Positions 1 to 5,598 of a stretch of DNA of 5,858 bases are shown here, piece by piece (positions within the stretch are counted from its first letter, which is position 1; every line of letters begins with the position of its first letter). The position numbers were made by a program, and so were the translations under genes. This DNA is from Candidatus Saccharimonadota bacterium. GTDB lineage: Bacteria > Patescibacteriota > Saccharimonadia > Saccharimonadales > JACDBH01. The stretch spans positions 1-5,858 of the forward strand of contig JAGQMT010000034.1 of NCBI GenBank assembly GCA_020428565.1. The letters are read 5' to 3'. A model generated the notes under the pieces. The model saw only the letters and a program-made list of their open reading frames with translations. It made no database searches and had not been told where the DNA came from.

Positions 1-1086
1 GCTAAAACTAAGTTGCGCCCTAGTGATAAATATTTGTCGGATATGGAATTGCCGTCGGTGAGTGTTTGTATACCAGCACGCAACGAGAGCGAGAATTTGC
101 CGGGATGCCTAGCGTCCATTGTAGATTCGGACTATCCCAAACTAGAGATTTTGGTGCTTGATGATTGTTCGCAGGATAAAACTTCGGAAATCATCAAAGG
201 CTTTGCACATGATGGTGTACGGTTCGTGCCGGGTGACGCACCAAAGGATGATTGGTTGGCCAAAAATCAAGCTTATCAGGTGTTGTATGAACATGCTAGT
301 GGGCGAATACTGATTTTTTGCGGTGTCGATGTGCGAGTCGGCAAGGACGCTATCAAGAAGTTGGTAGTGACGATGTTGGCGAGGCACAAACAGATGATTT
401 CTGTTATGCCAAAGGGTGTTCAAAAGACTGCCAAGGCTAGACTGTTGCAACCAATGCGGTACTGGTGGGAATTGGCGTTGCCTCGCAGGTTGTTCAATCG
501 TCCACCTGTGCTTAGTACTTTTTGGGCTATCGATAAAGAAACCTTCAAGGGCCTAGGCACGATGAAGGCGGTAAAAGGTAGTGTGATGCCAGAGACGTAT
601 TTTGCAAAATCCACGTCCACTCATCAGGATGGTTATAGTTTTATGCGCTCCAATGGTGGACTCGATTTGACCAGTACTAAGCCTTACGTTGATCAATTGC
701 AGACCTCTATTCGTACTCGATATCCTAGGCTAAAGAGCCGTATAGAGAATGTGCTTCTGATGGTGTGCTTAGAGCTTTGTATGGTTGTTCTGCCTTTGGT
801 CGGCTTGGCGGTTTTTGGTCTGTGGCCGAGCTTGTTGACCCAATTTTTGGCACTAGCAGTCATAGTAGTCATGATGGCTACGCACTGGATGGTTGTGCGT
901 GCATGGGGTGTGGCTAATCCAGTGATGGCATTGGTACTATTGCCGGCCTCAATCTTGTCCGAGGCGATAATAACGCTAGTGTCTATGTGGCGTTATGAGT
1001 TTGCAGAAGTGAGTTGGAAAGACCGAAATATTTGCATACCTGCTATGCGTTATTACAAAAAACTACCAGATATCGAGGATAATTAG
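1..1086 (+). CDS. Family 2 glycosyltransferase, membrane-anchored (5' end open)
   Basis: This is a GT-A fold glycosyltransferase that likely moves a sugar from a nucleotide-sugar to a lipid or envelope acceptor at the inner face of the membrane. Numbering from the ATG at 43 (347 aa), the N-terminal domain shows SVCIPARNE (7-15), the nucleotide-binding VLDDCSQDKT (38-47) and DWLAKNQA (70-77), which resembles the W-x-GKN-A block of CrtQ-like enzymes. About three membrane helices follow (roughly 236-257, 262-283, 291-316), then the juxtamembrane WKDRNI (325-330) common in this group. Where the DxD metal motif is expected the protein reads CGVDV (93-97), so only the second Asp is kept. The frame is open to base 1. 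TTG at 13 and ATG at 43 are possible starts, but neither has a clear SD, so the gene may begin upstream. It converges with the histidine kinase 19 nt away with no visible terminator between. The family is secure; acceptor and donor are unknown. Confidence 0.88.
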   Translation, partial: AKTKLRPSDKYLSDMELPSVSVCIPARNESENLPGCLASIVDSDYPKLEILVLDDCSQDKTSEIIKGFAHDGVRFVPGDAPKDDWLAKNQAYQVLYEHASGRILIFCGVDVRVGKDAIKKLVVTMLARHKQMISVMPKGVQKTAKARLLQPMRYWWELALPRRLFNRPPVLSTFWAIDKETFKGLGTMKAVKGSVMPETYFAKSTSTHQDGYSFMRSNGGLDLTSTKPYVDQLQTSIRTRYPRLKSRIENVLLMVCLELCMVVLPLVGLAVFGLWPSLLTQFLALAVIVVMMATHWMVVRAWGVANPVMALVLLPASILSEAIITLVSMWRYEFAEVSWKDRNICIPAMRYYKKLPDIEDN

Positions 1087-1105
1087 ACGTTGGCGGTTGT
1101 CTGGT

Positions 1106-2245
1106 TTAGTTGGTTTGTGATTGTTTGGTGTTGCCCATATTAGGTACGAAGATTGTAAAAGTTGAACCTTTGTTGAGTGTGCTTTCGAGGGTTACTTTGG
1201 CGCCGATGAGTTTGGCAAGTTTTGTAGTGACATATAATCCTAGACCCGTGCCAGAGCTTTTGCGAGTGCGATAATCTTCACTACGGAAGAATTTGCCAAA
1301 TACTTCTTTTTGATCGTGTTCACTGATACCAATCCCAGTGTCGCTAACGGTGAAGTTAACACCACCTTGGGTGGATTTCGCGCCGATAGTTATGACGCCA
1401 TGTTCGGTATACTTGATGGCATTGGTGACGAAATTTTGTAGGATTTCACGGACGTATAACGAGCTGTTGTAGATTACCTCTAGGGTTGGGTCGATTTCTG
1501 TACGCATGTTTAGGCCTTTTTTCTCTACTTCTTGAACATAATTTTGGGCTAAGTTCTGCACCAGCTGGGCAACATTAATTGATACATAGTTGAGGTTTTG
1601 GATAGTGTCGTTTTCGGCTCGGGACAACGTAGATAGGTCGTTGATTAGGCTACCGAGGAACAAAATTTGGTCGTGGGCTTGATGAATGGCGTTTTTGGTT
1701 GATATCACATCATCTTGCCTATCTATAGCCAAGATGGCATTAGATAAGTTGCCCTCGGCAATGGTGACTGGTGTGCGTAGTTCGTGGCTAACCACGCTGA
1801 CAAACTCATCACGCTCTTCTTCTAGGGATTTTTCTCTGGTAATATCACGAATCATAATGACGAAGCCGTTTTTTTCTTCACTGCCGAATTTGGGCTTGAC
1901 GGGTGCAATGCTGAGGTAGATATTGATGAGACTGCCGTCTGAATAAACCAATCGGTATTCCCTAGATATCGTCTGTGTTTTGGTGTCCAAAATCAATCTA
2001 GTCAAATCAATGGGCTGTTGTTCTTTGTCGACAAGTCTTAGGCATAGGCCAATTGGCGTGCCTTTGAGTTCGGTATTGCTATCAAGTATATTCAGGGTTG
2101 CACCGTTGTAGGTCGTAATTTTGCCATTTTGATCCGTAGCAATTACGCCGTCCGTAATACTATTTATAAGCGTCTCTAACTGAGCTTGTTCTAGTTGACC
2201 GCCATGCGTACTGGTTGGTGTGGCTGGTTGACTGTTGGTATCCAT
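1106..2245 (-). CDS. Soluble PAS-domain sensor histidine kinase
   Basis: This 379-residue two-component sensor kinase autophosphorylates on a histidine and passes the phosphate to a response regulator. Numbering from the ATG at 2245, a PAS domain spans about 20-136 (SITDGVIATDQNGKI near 29-43, ending in the typical IRDITREK). The HisKA box SHELRTP is at 153-159 with H154 as the phospho-acceptor. The HATPase_c domain follows with N-box QNFVTNAIKYT (270-280), G1 DTGIGI (302-307), F-box FGKFF (316-320) and G2 GTGLGL (332-337). All ATP-binding boxes look intact. No signal peptide, membrane helix or HAMP domain is visible, so it should be cytosolic and sense an internal or membrane-adjacent signal through PAS. 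A TTG two codons upstream (2251) is possible, but the ATG fits the promoter, which would give a leaderless mRNA. It lies 88 nt downstream of the metallopeptidase gene. No response regulator is in the window. Confidence 0.95.
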   Translation of the reverse strand: MDTNSQPATPTSTHGGQLEQAQLETLINSITDGVIATDQNGKITTYNGATLNILDSNTELKGTPIGLCLRLVDKEQQPIDLTRLILDTKTQTISREYRLVYSDGSLINIYLSIAPVKPKFGSEEKNGFVIMIRDITREKSLEEERDEFVSVVSHELRTPVTIAEGNLSNAILAIDRQDDVISTKNAIHQAHDQILFLGSLINDLSTLSRAENDTIQNLNYVSINVAQLVQNLAQNYVQEVEKKGLNMRTEIDPTLEVIYNSSLYVREILQNFVTNAIKYTEHGVITIGAKSTQGGVNFTVSDTGIGISEHDQKEVFGKFFRSEDYRTRKSSGTGLGLYVTTKLAKLIGAKVTLESTLNKGSTFTIFVPNMGNTKQSQTN

Positions 2246-2252
2246 AAGCAAT

Positions 2253-2283
2253 ATTATAGCACTGTTTTAATCATGGTTGTCTG
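2253..2283 (-). promoter_or_regulatory. Extended -10 promoter for the histidine kinase, probably leaderless
   Basis: On the minus strand the sequence reads TGCTATAAT (2261 down to 2253), a perfect extended -10. A weaker -35-like CAGACA lies at 2283-2278 with a 19-nt spacer. Counting 7-8 nt from the end of the -10 puts transcription start at 2246-2245, which is the A of the ATG. No SD precedes that ATG. This supports an independent transcript and a leaderless mRNA; the start point is inferred. Confidence 0.65.
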
Positions 2284-2333
2284 ATTGTACGGTTTGCTGG
2301 CTAGTCTTTGAGGAGGATTGTTCCTAGTGAACT

Positions 2334-3050
2334 TCAGGTTGGATTGACGGTCGTAATGGCTGTTTTGTATTGTTTTAGTTCTTTGCGAAGGGCTCTGGCA
2401 TTTGGTCGGGTTGACTCTAGTTTTTGCCAAAAGCTTGCCGAATGATCCATGTGCTCGGTGTGAGTGAGTTCGTGTAGTATAACGTAATCGATAAGGTGCC
2501 AAGGCGTTTGCATTAGATAAGTGTTGAGGGTAATTTGCTGGAGCTGATTACAGCTTCCCCACCTCGAGGTTAGCCTTTTGACATCAACTGATTGGTAAGA
2601 AAAATTAAACTCTTGAGCTAAGCTGGCTAATCTTTGAGGCAATAGTATGCTGGCTTCTTTGTGGAGGGCTTTATGGGCGGCTTTTTCTAGACAAACTTGG
2701 ATCACATTGTCGGTAATTGCTTGACCTGTTGGCATGGTGAGGTTGATTTTTGTAGCGGTCACTCTAGTACTAGGACGGCTAGCACTGGGGCTCTTTGATA
2801 CAAAAATACGATGTGCCTTGCCGATACGGTCACCATCTTGGAGTAATAGGTTGGCTGTCGGTCTGTGTTGGTTTATCCAATCGACGTTTTGCAACACAAA
2901 ACTTATACCCATTTTGTAAGTTGCGAACAACGGTAGGCTGACCCGTAATTCGCCCTTGTTTGTATAGCTGAGACGAATATTTTTACTAGCTTGTCGTTTG
3001 ACGAATGCTACTTCGCCGATGTTTGGTATGTCGAATTTTTTGGTTGCCAT
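2334..3050 (-). CDS. YgjP-like (DUF45/WLM group) zinc metallopeptidase
   Basis: This 238-residue protein belongs to the YgjP family of predicted zinc-dependent peptidases, whose physiological substrates are largely unknown. The C-terminal half holds the signature: SRWGSC (162-167), then the zinc motif HELTH (193-197) followed by H200 and DHSASFW (202-208). The expected ligands are H193, H197 and H203 with catalytic E194. The family pattern HELxHxxxxxHSxxFW is complete, so the enzyme looks active. The N-terminal half (IRLSYTNKGELRVSLP, 25-40) matches the usual beta-rich lead-in. No signal peptide or membrane segment is seen, so it should be cytosolic. The length is normal for the family. The ATG at 3050 lies 17 nt after the stop of the upstream kinase gene with no promoter or good SD between, so the two are probably cotranscribed. 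It ends in TGA. Confidence 0.93.
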   Translation of the reverse strand: MATKKFDIPNIGEVAFVKRQASKNIRLSYTNKGELRVSLPLFATYKMGISFVLQNVDWINQHRPTANLLLQDGDRIGKAHRIFVSKSPSASRPSTRVTATKINLTMPTGQAITDNVIQVCLEKAAHKALHKEASILLPQRLASLAQEFNFSYQSVDVKRLTSRWGSCNQLQQITLNTYLMQTPWHLIDYVILHELTHTEHMDHSASFWQKLESTRPNARALRKELKQYKTAITTVNPT

Positions 3051-3067
3051 TATGAGCTGACGGTTAG

Positions 3068-3748
3068 TTATCTGAGGACTATGTTTCGCCTACTGCCTGG
3101 CTTGATGCTTGATCCATGGGGAGTTGGAACGAGGTTAACTAATTCGGGTTTGATCATCTTGTGAGCGGCGGCCGAGCTTTTGATATTGCCAAGGTCGGAT
3201 AATTTTTTGACTATAGTACTGAGCTGACCATTAAAACTATGTTTACCACTGACAACCATGAAATCCTCTGTTGGTTCGGGGTTTTCCATGTAGGATGCCA
3301 TTTGTTTGAATGATTCTACGTCGTACCCTACGGCATATTTGTCGTCGCTGGTTCGTCGATCTCGATTGTGGTTACGCAAAAACGCTGTATCTGGATCAAT
3401 CTGGAACCAAACTACAAGTGTGTTGGCACCGTTCAGTCGAGCCATTTCTCTGAGTGACCGTCTCTGGGATACACGCATTGCGTTCATATCCATAATCACA
3501 CTGATACCAGCCGTGAGAAACTCATTGGTCATGTATGTCATGATGCGGTTGAGGGCTGAGTTTTCTTGCTTGGAATATCGAGGTTGTTGGAATAATTCAT
3601 GTCGGATACGATCTTGCTCGAGGTGGGCAATCTGAATAGATTCTGCTAATTGTCGAGCAAAATAAGTTTTGCCAGCACCTGGGAAGCCATAGGTCAAAAT
3701 CAATATGGGTGTGATAGTATTAATCTTGTCACTGGACTTTTTGCTCAT
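3068..3748 (-). CDS. P-loop kinase of the AAA_33 / polynucleotide-kinase-like group
   Basis: This is a 226-residue predicted ATP-dependent small-molecule or nucleic-acid kinase. Walker A is GFPGAGKT (21-28). A D-x-x-R element, LEQDRIR (D46, R49), is placed like the substrate-activating Asp/Arg of T4 polynucleotide kinase. The second strand, ISVIMDMNAM (82-91), carries D87 and N89, matching the D-x-(T/N)N position of the family. An Arg-rich lid region (R125, R129, R131, R132) is followed by FKQMASYMENPEPTED, typical of AAA_33. The last ~25 residues are a basic tail not usual for the core fold. There is no phosphatase or ligase domain, so it is not a full Pnkp. It is the first gene of a minus-strand pair with the YgjP-like peptidase and is divergent from the 133-aa gene. 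The substrate is unknown: RNA or DNA 5'-OH ends, a small metabolite, or (less likely) a zeta-toxin-like target. Confidence 0.85.
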   Translation of the reverse strand: MSKKSSDKINTITPILILTYGFPGAGKTYFARQLAESIQIAHLEQDRIRHELFQQPRYSKQENSALNRIMTYMTNEFLTAGISVIMDMNAMRVSQRRSLREMARLNGANTLVVWFQIDPDTAFLRNHNRDRRTSDDKYAVGYDVESFKQMASYMENPEPTEDFMVVSGKHSFNGQLSTIVKKLSDLGNIKSSAAAHKMIKPELVNLVPTPHGSSIKPGSRRNIVLR

Positions 3749-3757
3749 ATAAATGTC

Positions 3758-3784
3758 ATTTTACAACATTTACGATGAATTATA
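3758..3784 (-). promoter_or_regulatory. Candidate promoter region for the kinase-peptidase pair
   Basis: Two -10-like hexamers precede the ATG at 3748 on the minus strand. TATAAT at 3784-3779 is perfect but lacks a good -35 and would give a leader of about 24 nt. TAAAAT at 3763-3758 would start transcription about 3 nt before the ATG. A 6-bp inverted repeat, AAATGT (3751-3756) and ACATTT (3766-3771), spans the second hexamer and could bind a regulator. No SD is visible. Which hexamer is used cannot be decided by eye. Confidence 0.4.
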
Positions 3785-3891
3785 AAGAGCAGACCTAGGT
3801 AGGCGCAGTTTGTAGTTGGTCTGTTAGGTTTTTGTGCTTGTTATTACACCTACTGTATCTTCTTATTGTATCATAGAGTTGCACAAATGTC

Positions 3892-3931
3892 AATATATAA
3901 TTTATCATATTTATATGATAAATTATATATT
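3892..3931. repeat. Perfect AT-rich palindrome, 19-bp arms
   Basis: The left arm AATATATAATTTATCATAT (3892-3910) and right arm ATATGATAAATTATATATT (3913-3931) are exact reverse complements separated by TT. Each arm has a single C or G. No T-run of terminator type follows on either strand beyond the arms themselves, and the flanking genes point away from it, so a terminator role is unlikely. It could be a cruciform-forming site, a dimeric operator controlling both divergent genes, or a duplex-unwinding segment. Confidence 0.85.
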
Positions 3932-3970
3932 TGGGTGATTTGTTCAGGTGGCGCAAGTTAGCTATGGATT

Positions 3971-3999
3971 TTGACTGTAGTTGGATGTCTGTGGATAAG
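3971..3999 (+). promoter_or_regulatory. Sigma70-like promoter for the 133-aa gene
   Basis: TTGACT (3971-3976; 5 of 6 to the -35 consensus) and GATAAG (3994-3999; 4 of 6 to the -10) are separated by exactly 17 nt. Transcription would start near 4006, leaving a leader of about 50 nt ahead of the ATG at 4056. The -10 overlaps the DnaA-box match at 3990-3998. Confidence 0.55.
3990..3998 (-). promoter_or_regulatory. Exact DnaA-box match overlapping the promoter
   Basis: The plus strand reads TGTGGATAA, the exact reverse complement of the high-affinity E. coli DnaA box TTATCCACA. It overlaps the -10 of the 133-aa gene. No second good box was found in the intergenic region. A single 9-mer can arise by chance in a window this size, so it is only a candidate regulatory site. 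Confidence 0.35.
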
Positions 4000-4001
4000 C
4001 T

Positions 4002-4020
4002 CATACGCAATGTGCGTATG
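4002..4020. promoter_or_regulatory. 8-bp inverted repeat at the predicted transcription start
   Basis: CATACGCA (4002-4009) and TGCGTATG (4013-4020) are exact inverted repeats with a 3-nt spacer, centred about 5 nt downstream of the inferred start point near 4006. The predicted mRNA would begin inside the left arm, so a DNA operator for a dimeric repressor is likelier than an RNA hairpin. No regulator gene is present in the window. Confidence 0.5.
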
Positions 4021-4043
4021 TTTGTCGATGGGCTTCCGACTAC

Positions 4044-4050
4044 AAGGAGG
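4044..4050 (+). promoter_or_regulatory. Strong Shine-Dalgarno sequence
   Basis: AAGGAGG lies 5 nt before the ATG at 4056 and fixes that start. It is the only near-perfect ribosome-binding site in the window; the minus-strand genes have none. A weak hairpin (4024-4040, 4-5 bp) sits just upstream and does not cover it. Confidence 0.85.
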
Positions 4051-4055
4051 AATAT

Positions 4056-4457
4056 ATGGCTGGAACACTTGCGTCATCAAAGGCGACGGGAATTTTGATT
4101 CCATCGTCGTCGACGGTGAAACTGGCGATCAATGCAAGGCTCGGTCGTAAGCGACGTTTGGTTGTTTTTGCGTCTGATGATGCTTTGGATCGCAACGCCA
4201 TGAGGCTGTTTGTTGCGGTCAAAAGTATCCCGACTCACCTTAGGGGCGATCCTGTGATGTTATCTGAGGTTGGCAATAAGCCAAGATTGGATGACTCTGG
4301 TTCGCTTCATTGGGTGTTTATGGACGAGGCCAACGAGCGCATCAACATCGAGCTTAGCCCAGAGTTGAAGCTCAAGATTAACGGCAGTCCCGAGCTCAGT
4401 GGCACCTTGGTCCGTGGTCAGTTGAAGTTCCGAAAAGGAGTACCTCACCTGCACTAA
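4056..4457 (+). CDS. Small protein of unknown function (133 aa)
   Basis: I do not recognise this protein. It has 133 residues and no signal peptide, membrane helix, cysteine or nucleotide-binding motif. A hydrophobic strand-like segment (TGILIPSSSTVKLAINA, 11-27) is followed by a basic patch (LGRKRRLVVF, 29-38), then a middle part with SLHWVFMDEANERINIELS (83-101). The C-terminal half alternates polar and hydrophobic residues (LKLKING, then LVRGQLKFRKG), suggesting a small beta-rich fold. The basic patch could bind nucleic acid or an acidic partner, but that is a guess. The gene stands alone: its own promoter, the best SD of the window and an intrinsic terminator directly after the TAA suggest a monocistronic, well-expressed unit. 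By eye it is richer in GC than the intergenic DNA around it. The protein-coding call is strong; the function is open. Confidence 0.85.
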   Translation: MAGTLASSKATGILIPSSSTVKLAINARLGRKRRLVVFASDDALDRNAMRLFVAVKSIPTHLRGDPVMLSEVGNKPRLDDSGSLHWVFMDEANERINIELSPELKLKINGSPELSGTLVRGQLKFRKGVPHLH

Positions 4458-4469
4458 TCATCCGAATCT

Positions 4470-4514
4470 GGGCGACAGATGTTTTTCTACAAGAAGCTTA
4501 TCTGTCGCCCTTTT
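4470..4514 (+). terminator. Intrinsic terminator after the 133-aa gene
   Basis: GGGCGACAGAT (4470-4480) pairs perfectly with ATCTGTCGCCC (4500-4510), giving an 11-bp GC-rich stem followed at once by TTTT (4511-4514). The 19-nt loop contains a smaller TTCT/AGAA helix. It starts 13 nt after the stop codon. On the minus strand no T-run follows the stem, so it acts mainly on plus-strand transcripts, stopping them before the convergent gene ending at 4540. Confidence 0.88.
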
Positions 4515-4539
4515 ACTATGCTTAAACTATTGTTGCTGA

Positions 4540-5196
4540 CTATTTTGTGTGTTTACTGGGGTTTATTAAGCTAGCGCGCTCAAGTCTGAGGGTCTCTGGT
4601 AGGGCTTCATTGACTGCTCTCCCAATAGCTTGTATTTTACGATCATTGAAAGATTTGGCAGGAAATTTTGCCAAACTGACATGTGGTTTTGGATTTTGTT
4701 TCCAGCGGGTTGTGGGAAGCTCTTCATCATAAGTATCTTGGGTGTACTGGTCTATAATTGTTTGTATAGATTGTCGTTCAGCTAGTATGGCTTGATTGGA
4801 AGCTTCATCAAATCCAATCGACAAGATTTTGAATCTATTGTGTCGATTTGACAAGATTCTGGTGCCCTGTACGTTGACTGTTATTGGTTTACGGATTGTT
4901 GGTACGGAATCATAGATATCATTGAGTATATCTTCTGTGGCAACGTCTGATGGCACTGATAATGACCGAGTTTCGTTGTGTTCTATTTGTGTCAGACCAA
5001 AGCGACGATCGCCGTTAGAACCGTCTCTTAAGTATCCACCTATGCCTAGCTCTTTGGCGGTAGTTTTGATAGCCTCAAAGACGTCACTGACGTTATCAAG
5101 AGAAACTTGCCTGCTCACAATTAAACCACCAAAGAAAGCAGAGCCTCCGTAGTCGAGACTGCGGTCGCCTATATTTTGAGTTCTTTCAAACGACAT
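4540..5196 (-). CDS. Possible 2H phosphoesterase / 2'-5' RNA ligase-like protein with one HxS motif
   Basis: This 218-residue protein resembles the LigT/2H fold only in part. The C-terminal motif PHVSLAKF (171-178; H172, S174) looks like the second HxT/S signature. Before it come KPITVNVQGTRIL (103-115) and FKILSIGFD (122-130), spaced like the middle strands of the family, then a helix and a long acidic stretch (YTQDTYDEELP). The first HxT motif should lie about 100 residues earlier, but that region reads RRFGLTQIEHN (64-74) and has no HxT/S. Catalysis normally needs both histidines, so it may be inactive, bind a ligand only, use H73 differently, or not be a true 2H protein. The ATG at 5196 is supported by a promoter 3-5 nt upstream. 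The gene is monocistronic in this window and converges with the 133-aa gene. Coding call firm; family tentative. Confidence 0.82.
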   Translation of the reverse strand: MSFERTQNIGDRSLDYGGSAFFGGLIVSRQVSLDNVSDVFEAIKTTAKELGIGGYLRDGSNGDRRFGLTQIEHNETRSLSVPSDVATEDILNDIYDSVPTIRKPITVNVQGTRILSNRHNRFKILSIGFDEASNQAILAERQSIQTIIDQYTQDTYDEELPTTRWKQNPKPHVSLAKFPAKSFNDRKIQAIGRAVNEALPETLRLERASLINPSKHTK

Positions 5197-5205
5197 TACA
5201 CATAT

Positions 5206-5234
5206 ATATTATAATAAATAATCAAAATAGTCAA
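5206..5234 (-). promoter_or_regulatory. Promoter of the 2H-like gene, near-leaderless
   Basis: On the minus strand TTGACT (5234-5229) is followed 17 nt later by TAATAT (5211-5206), or 15 nt later by a perfect TATAAT (5213-5208). Either places transcription start at a G (5199 or 5201), only 3-5 nt before the ATG at 5196. There is no room for an SD. Confidence 0.6.
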
Positions 5235-5270
5235 AATATTATTACTGAACCACCCTAAACTAGCGCGGTA

Positions 5271-5376
5271 CTAAGATTGGTTATCTGGTGTTTTGGGCCA
5301 AAATAGGCGGTTAATTAAAAGGACTAAAATCTAAAAAAACTAAGATTCATCAAAAAAAACTTAAATACCTAAGATT
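5271..5376. repeat. Three copies of CTAAGATT in AT-rich spacer
   Basis: CTAAGATT occurs at 5271-5278, 5340-5347 and 5369-5376; the last two extend to CTAAGATTCATC and CTAAGATTTATC. Minus-strand T-runs of 7 (5333-5339) and 8 (5352-5359) lie between them beside weak 4-5-bp hairpins, so part of this stretch may end transcription of the interrupted minus-strand gene. A 6-bp inverted repeat TTTTGG/CCAAAA is at 5291-5303. Otherwise nothing is visible in 5235-5349. Confidence 0.4.
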
Positions 5377-5570
5377 TATCTCTCGTATGCGTATGTCGTC
5401 ATAGTCGAAGTCTTGGCGTAGTTCAGGTTTGTTAGCGGTTGTTTCGCGAATTTCTGGATCTGCAATTTGTGCAACTTCGCTTTCTCGGTAGAAGTCCTCA
5501 CCAAGTACATCACGACCAATCATGAGGCCTACGATGCTCTCAAACCTCTTGAGAATGATCTTGGCATCTG
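5350..5570 (-). pseudogene. 3' remnant of an unidentified gene cut by the IS element
   Basis: A minus-strand reading frame of about 73 codons ends at TGA (5352-5350). It starts at the inferred IS junction near 5571, and the frame stays open only to a TAA at 5601-5599 inside the element. The peptide looks coding: a mixed helix-like part (IILKRFESIVGLMIGRD) followed by an acidic tail (DPEIRETTANKPELRQ, then DFDYDDIRIREINL). I do not recognise the family. No promoter or SD supports a start within the fragment; the only internal ATG (5523) would give 57 residues. The simplest reading is the C-terminal end of a larger protein whose 5' part lies beyond the IS. Alternatives are a short intact gene from 5523, or a chance frame. 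An interruption cannot be proven without the right flank of the IS. Confidence 0.55.
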
Positions 5571-5598
5571 GATACTGTACAAATATAGTGTGTAAGCA

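Larger units (their letters stand above)
3749..4055. other. Divergent intergenic region (307 nt)
   Basis: No credible gene lies here. The stretch separates the minus-strand kinase operon from the plus-strand 133-aa gene and is the longest regulatory region in the window. From left to right it holds the candidate kinase promoter, plain AT-rich sequence, a 40-bp AT-rich palindrome, a plus-strand promoter with an exact DnaA-box match across its -10, a small inverted repeat at the predicted start point, and a strong SD. A 71-codon minus-strand reading frame crosses it, but it runs through the palindrome and promoter and is judged spurious. Confidence 0.7.

Noticed and set aside
2254..2502. 82-codon minus-strand frame overlapping the metallopeptidase end
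   Set aside because: It overlaps the conserved HELTH region in another frame and has no family resemblance; a shadow of the real gene.
3068..3748. Zeta-type toxin of a toxin-antitoxin pair
   Set aside because: The motifs fit the PNK-like AAA_33 kinases better, and no small antitoxin gene is upstream; the next gene downstream is a peptidase.
3892..3931. Palindrome as a bidirectional terminator
   Set aside because: The flanking genes are divergent, so no transcript is expected to end here, and the stem is nearly pure A/T.
3795..4010. 71-codon minus-strand reading frame in the divergent intergenic region
   Set aside because: It runs through the 40-bp palindrome and the plus-strand promoter, and its composition follows AT-rich spacer DNA with no RBS; judged spurious.
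3892..4020. Chromosomal replication origin
   Set aside because: Only one DnaA-box match was found, no box cluster, and no dnaA, dnaN or other replication gene is near; kept only as a weak regulatory clue.
3985..4098. 37-codon plus-strand frame overlapping the start of the 133-aa gene
   Set aside because: Its ATG lies upstream of the predicted transcription start, it has no SD, and its basic C-terminal half comes from reading the SD and the next gene out of frame. A shorter version from the ATG at 4018 could be a leader ORF, but nothing supports it.
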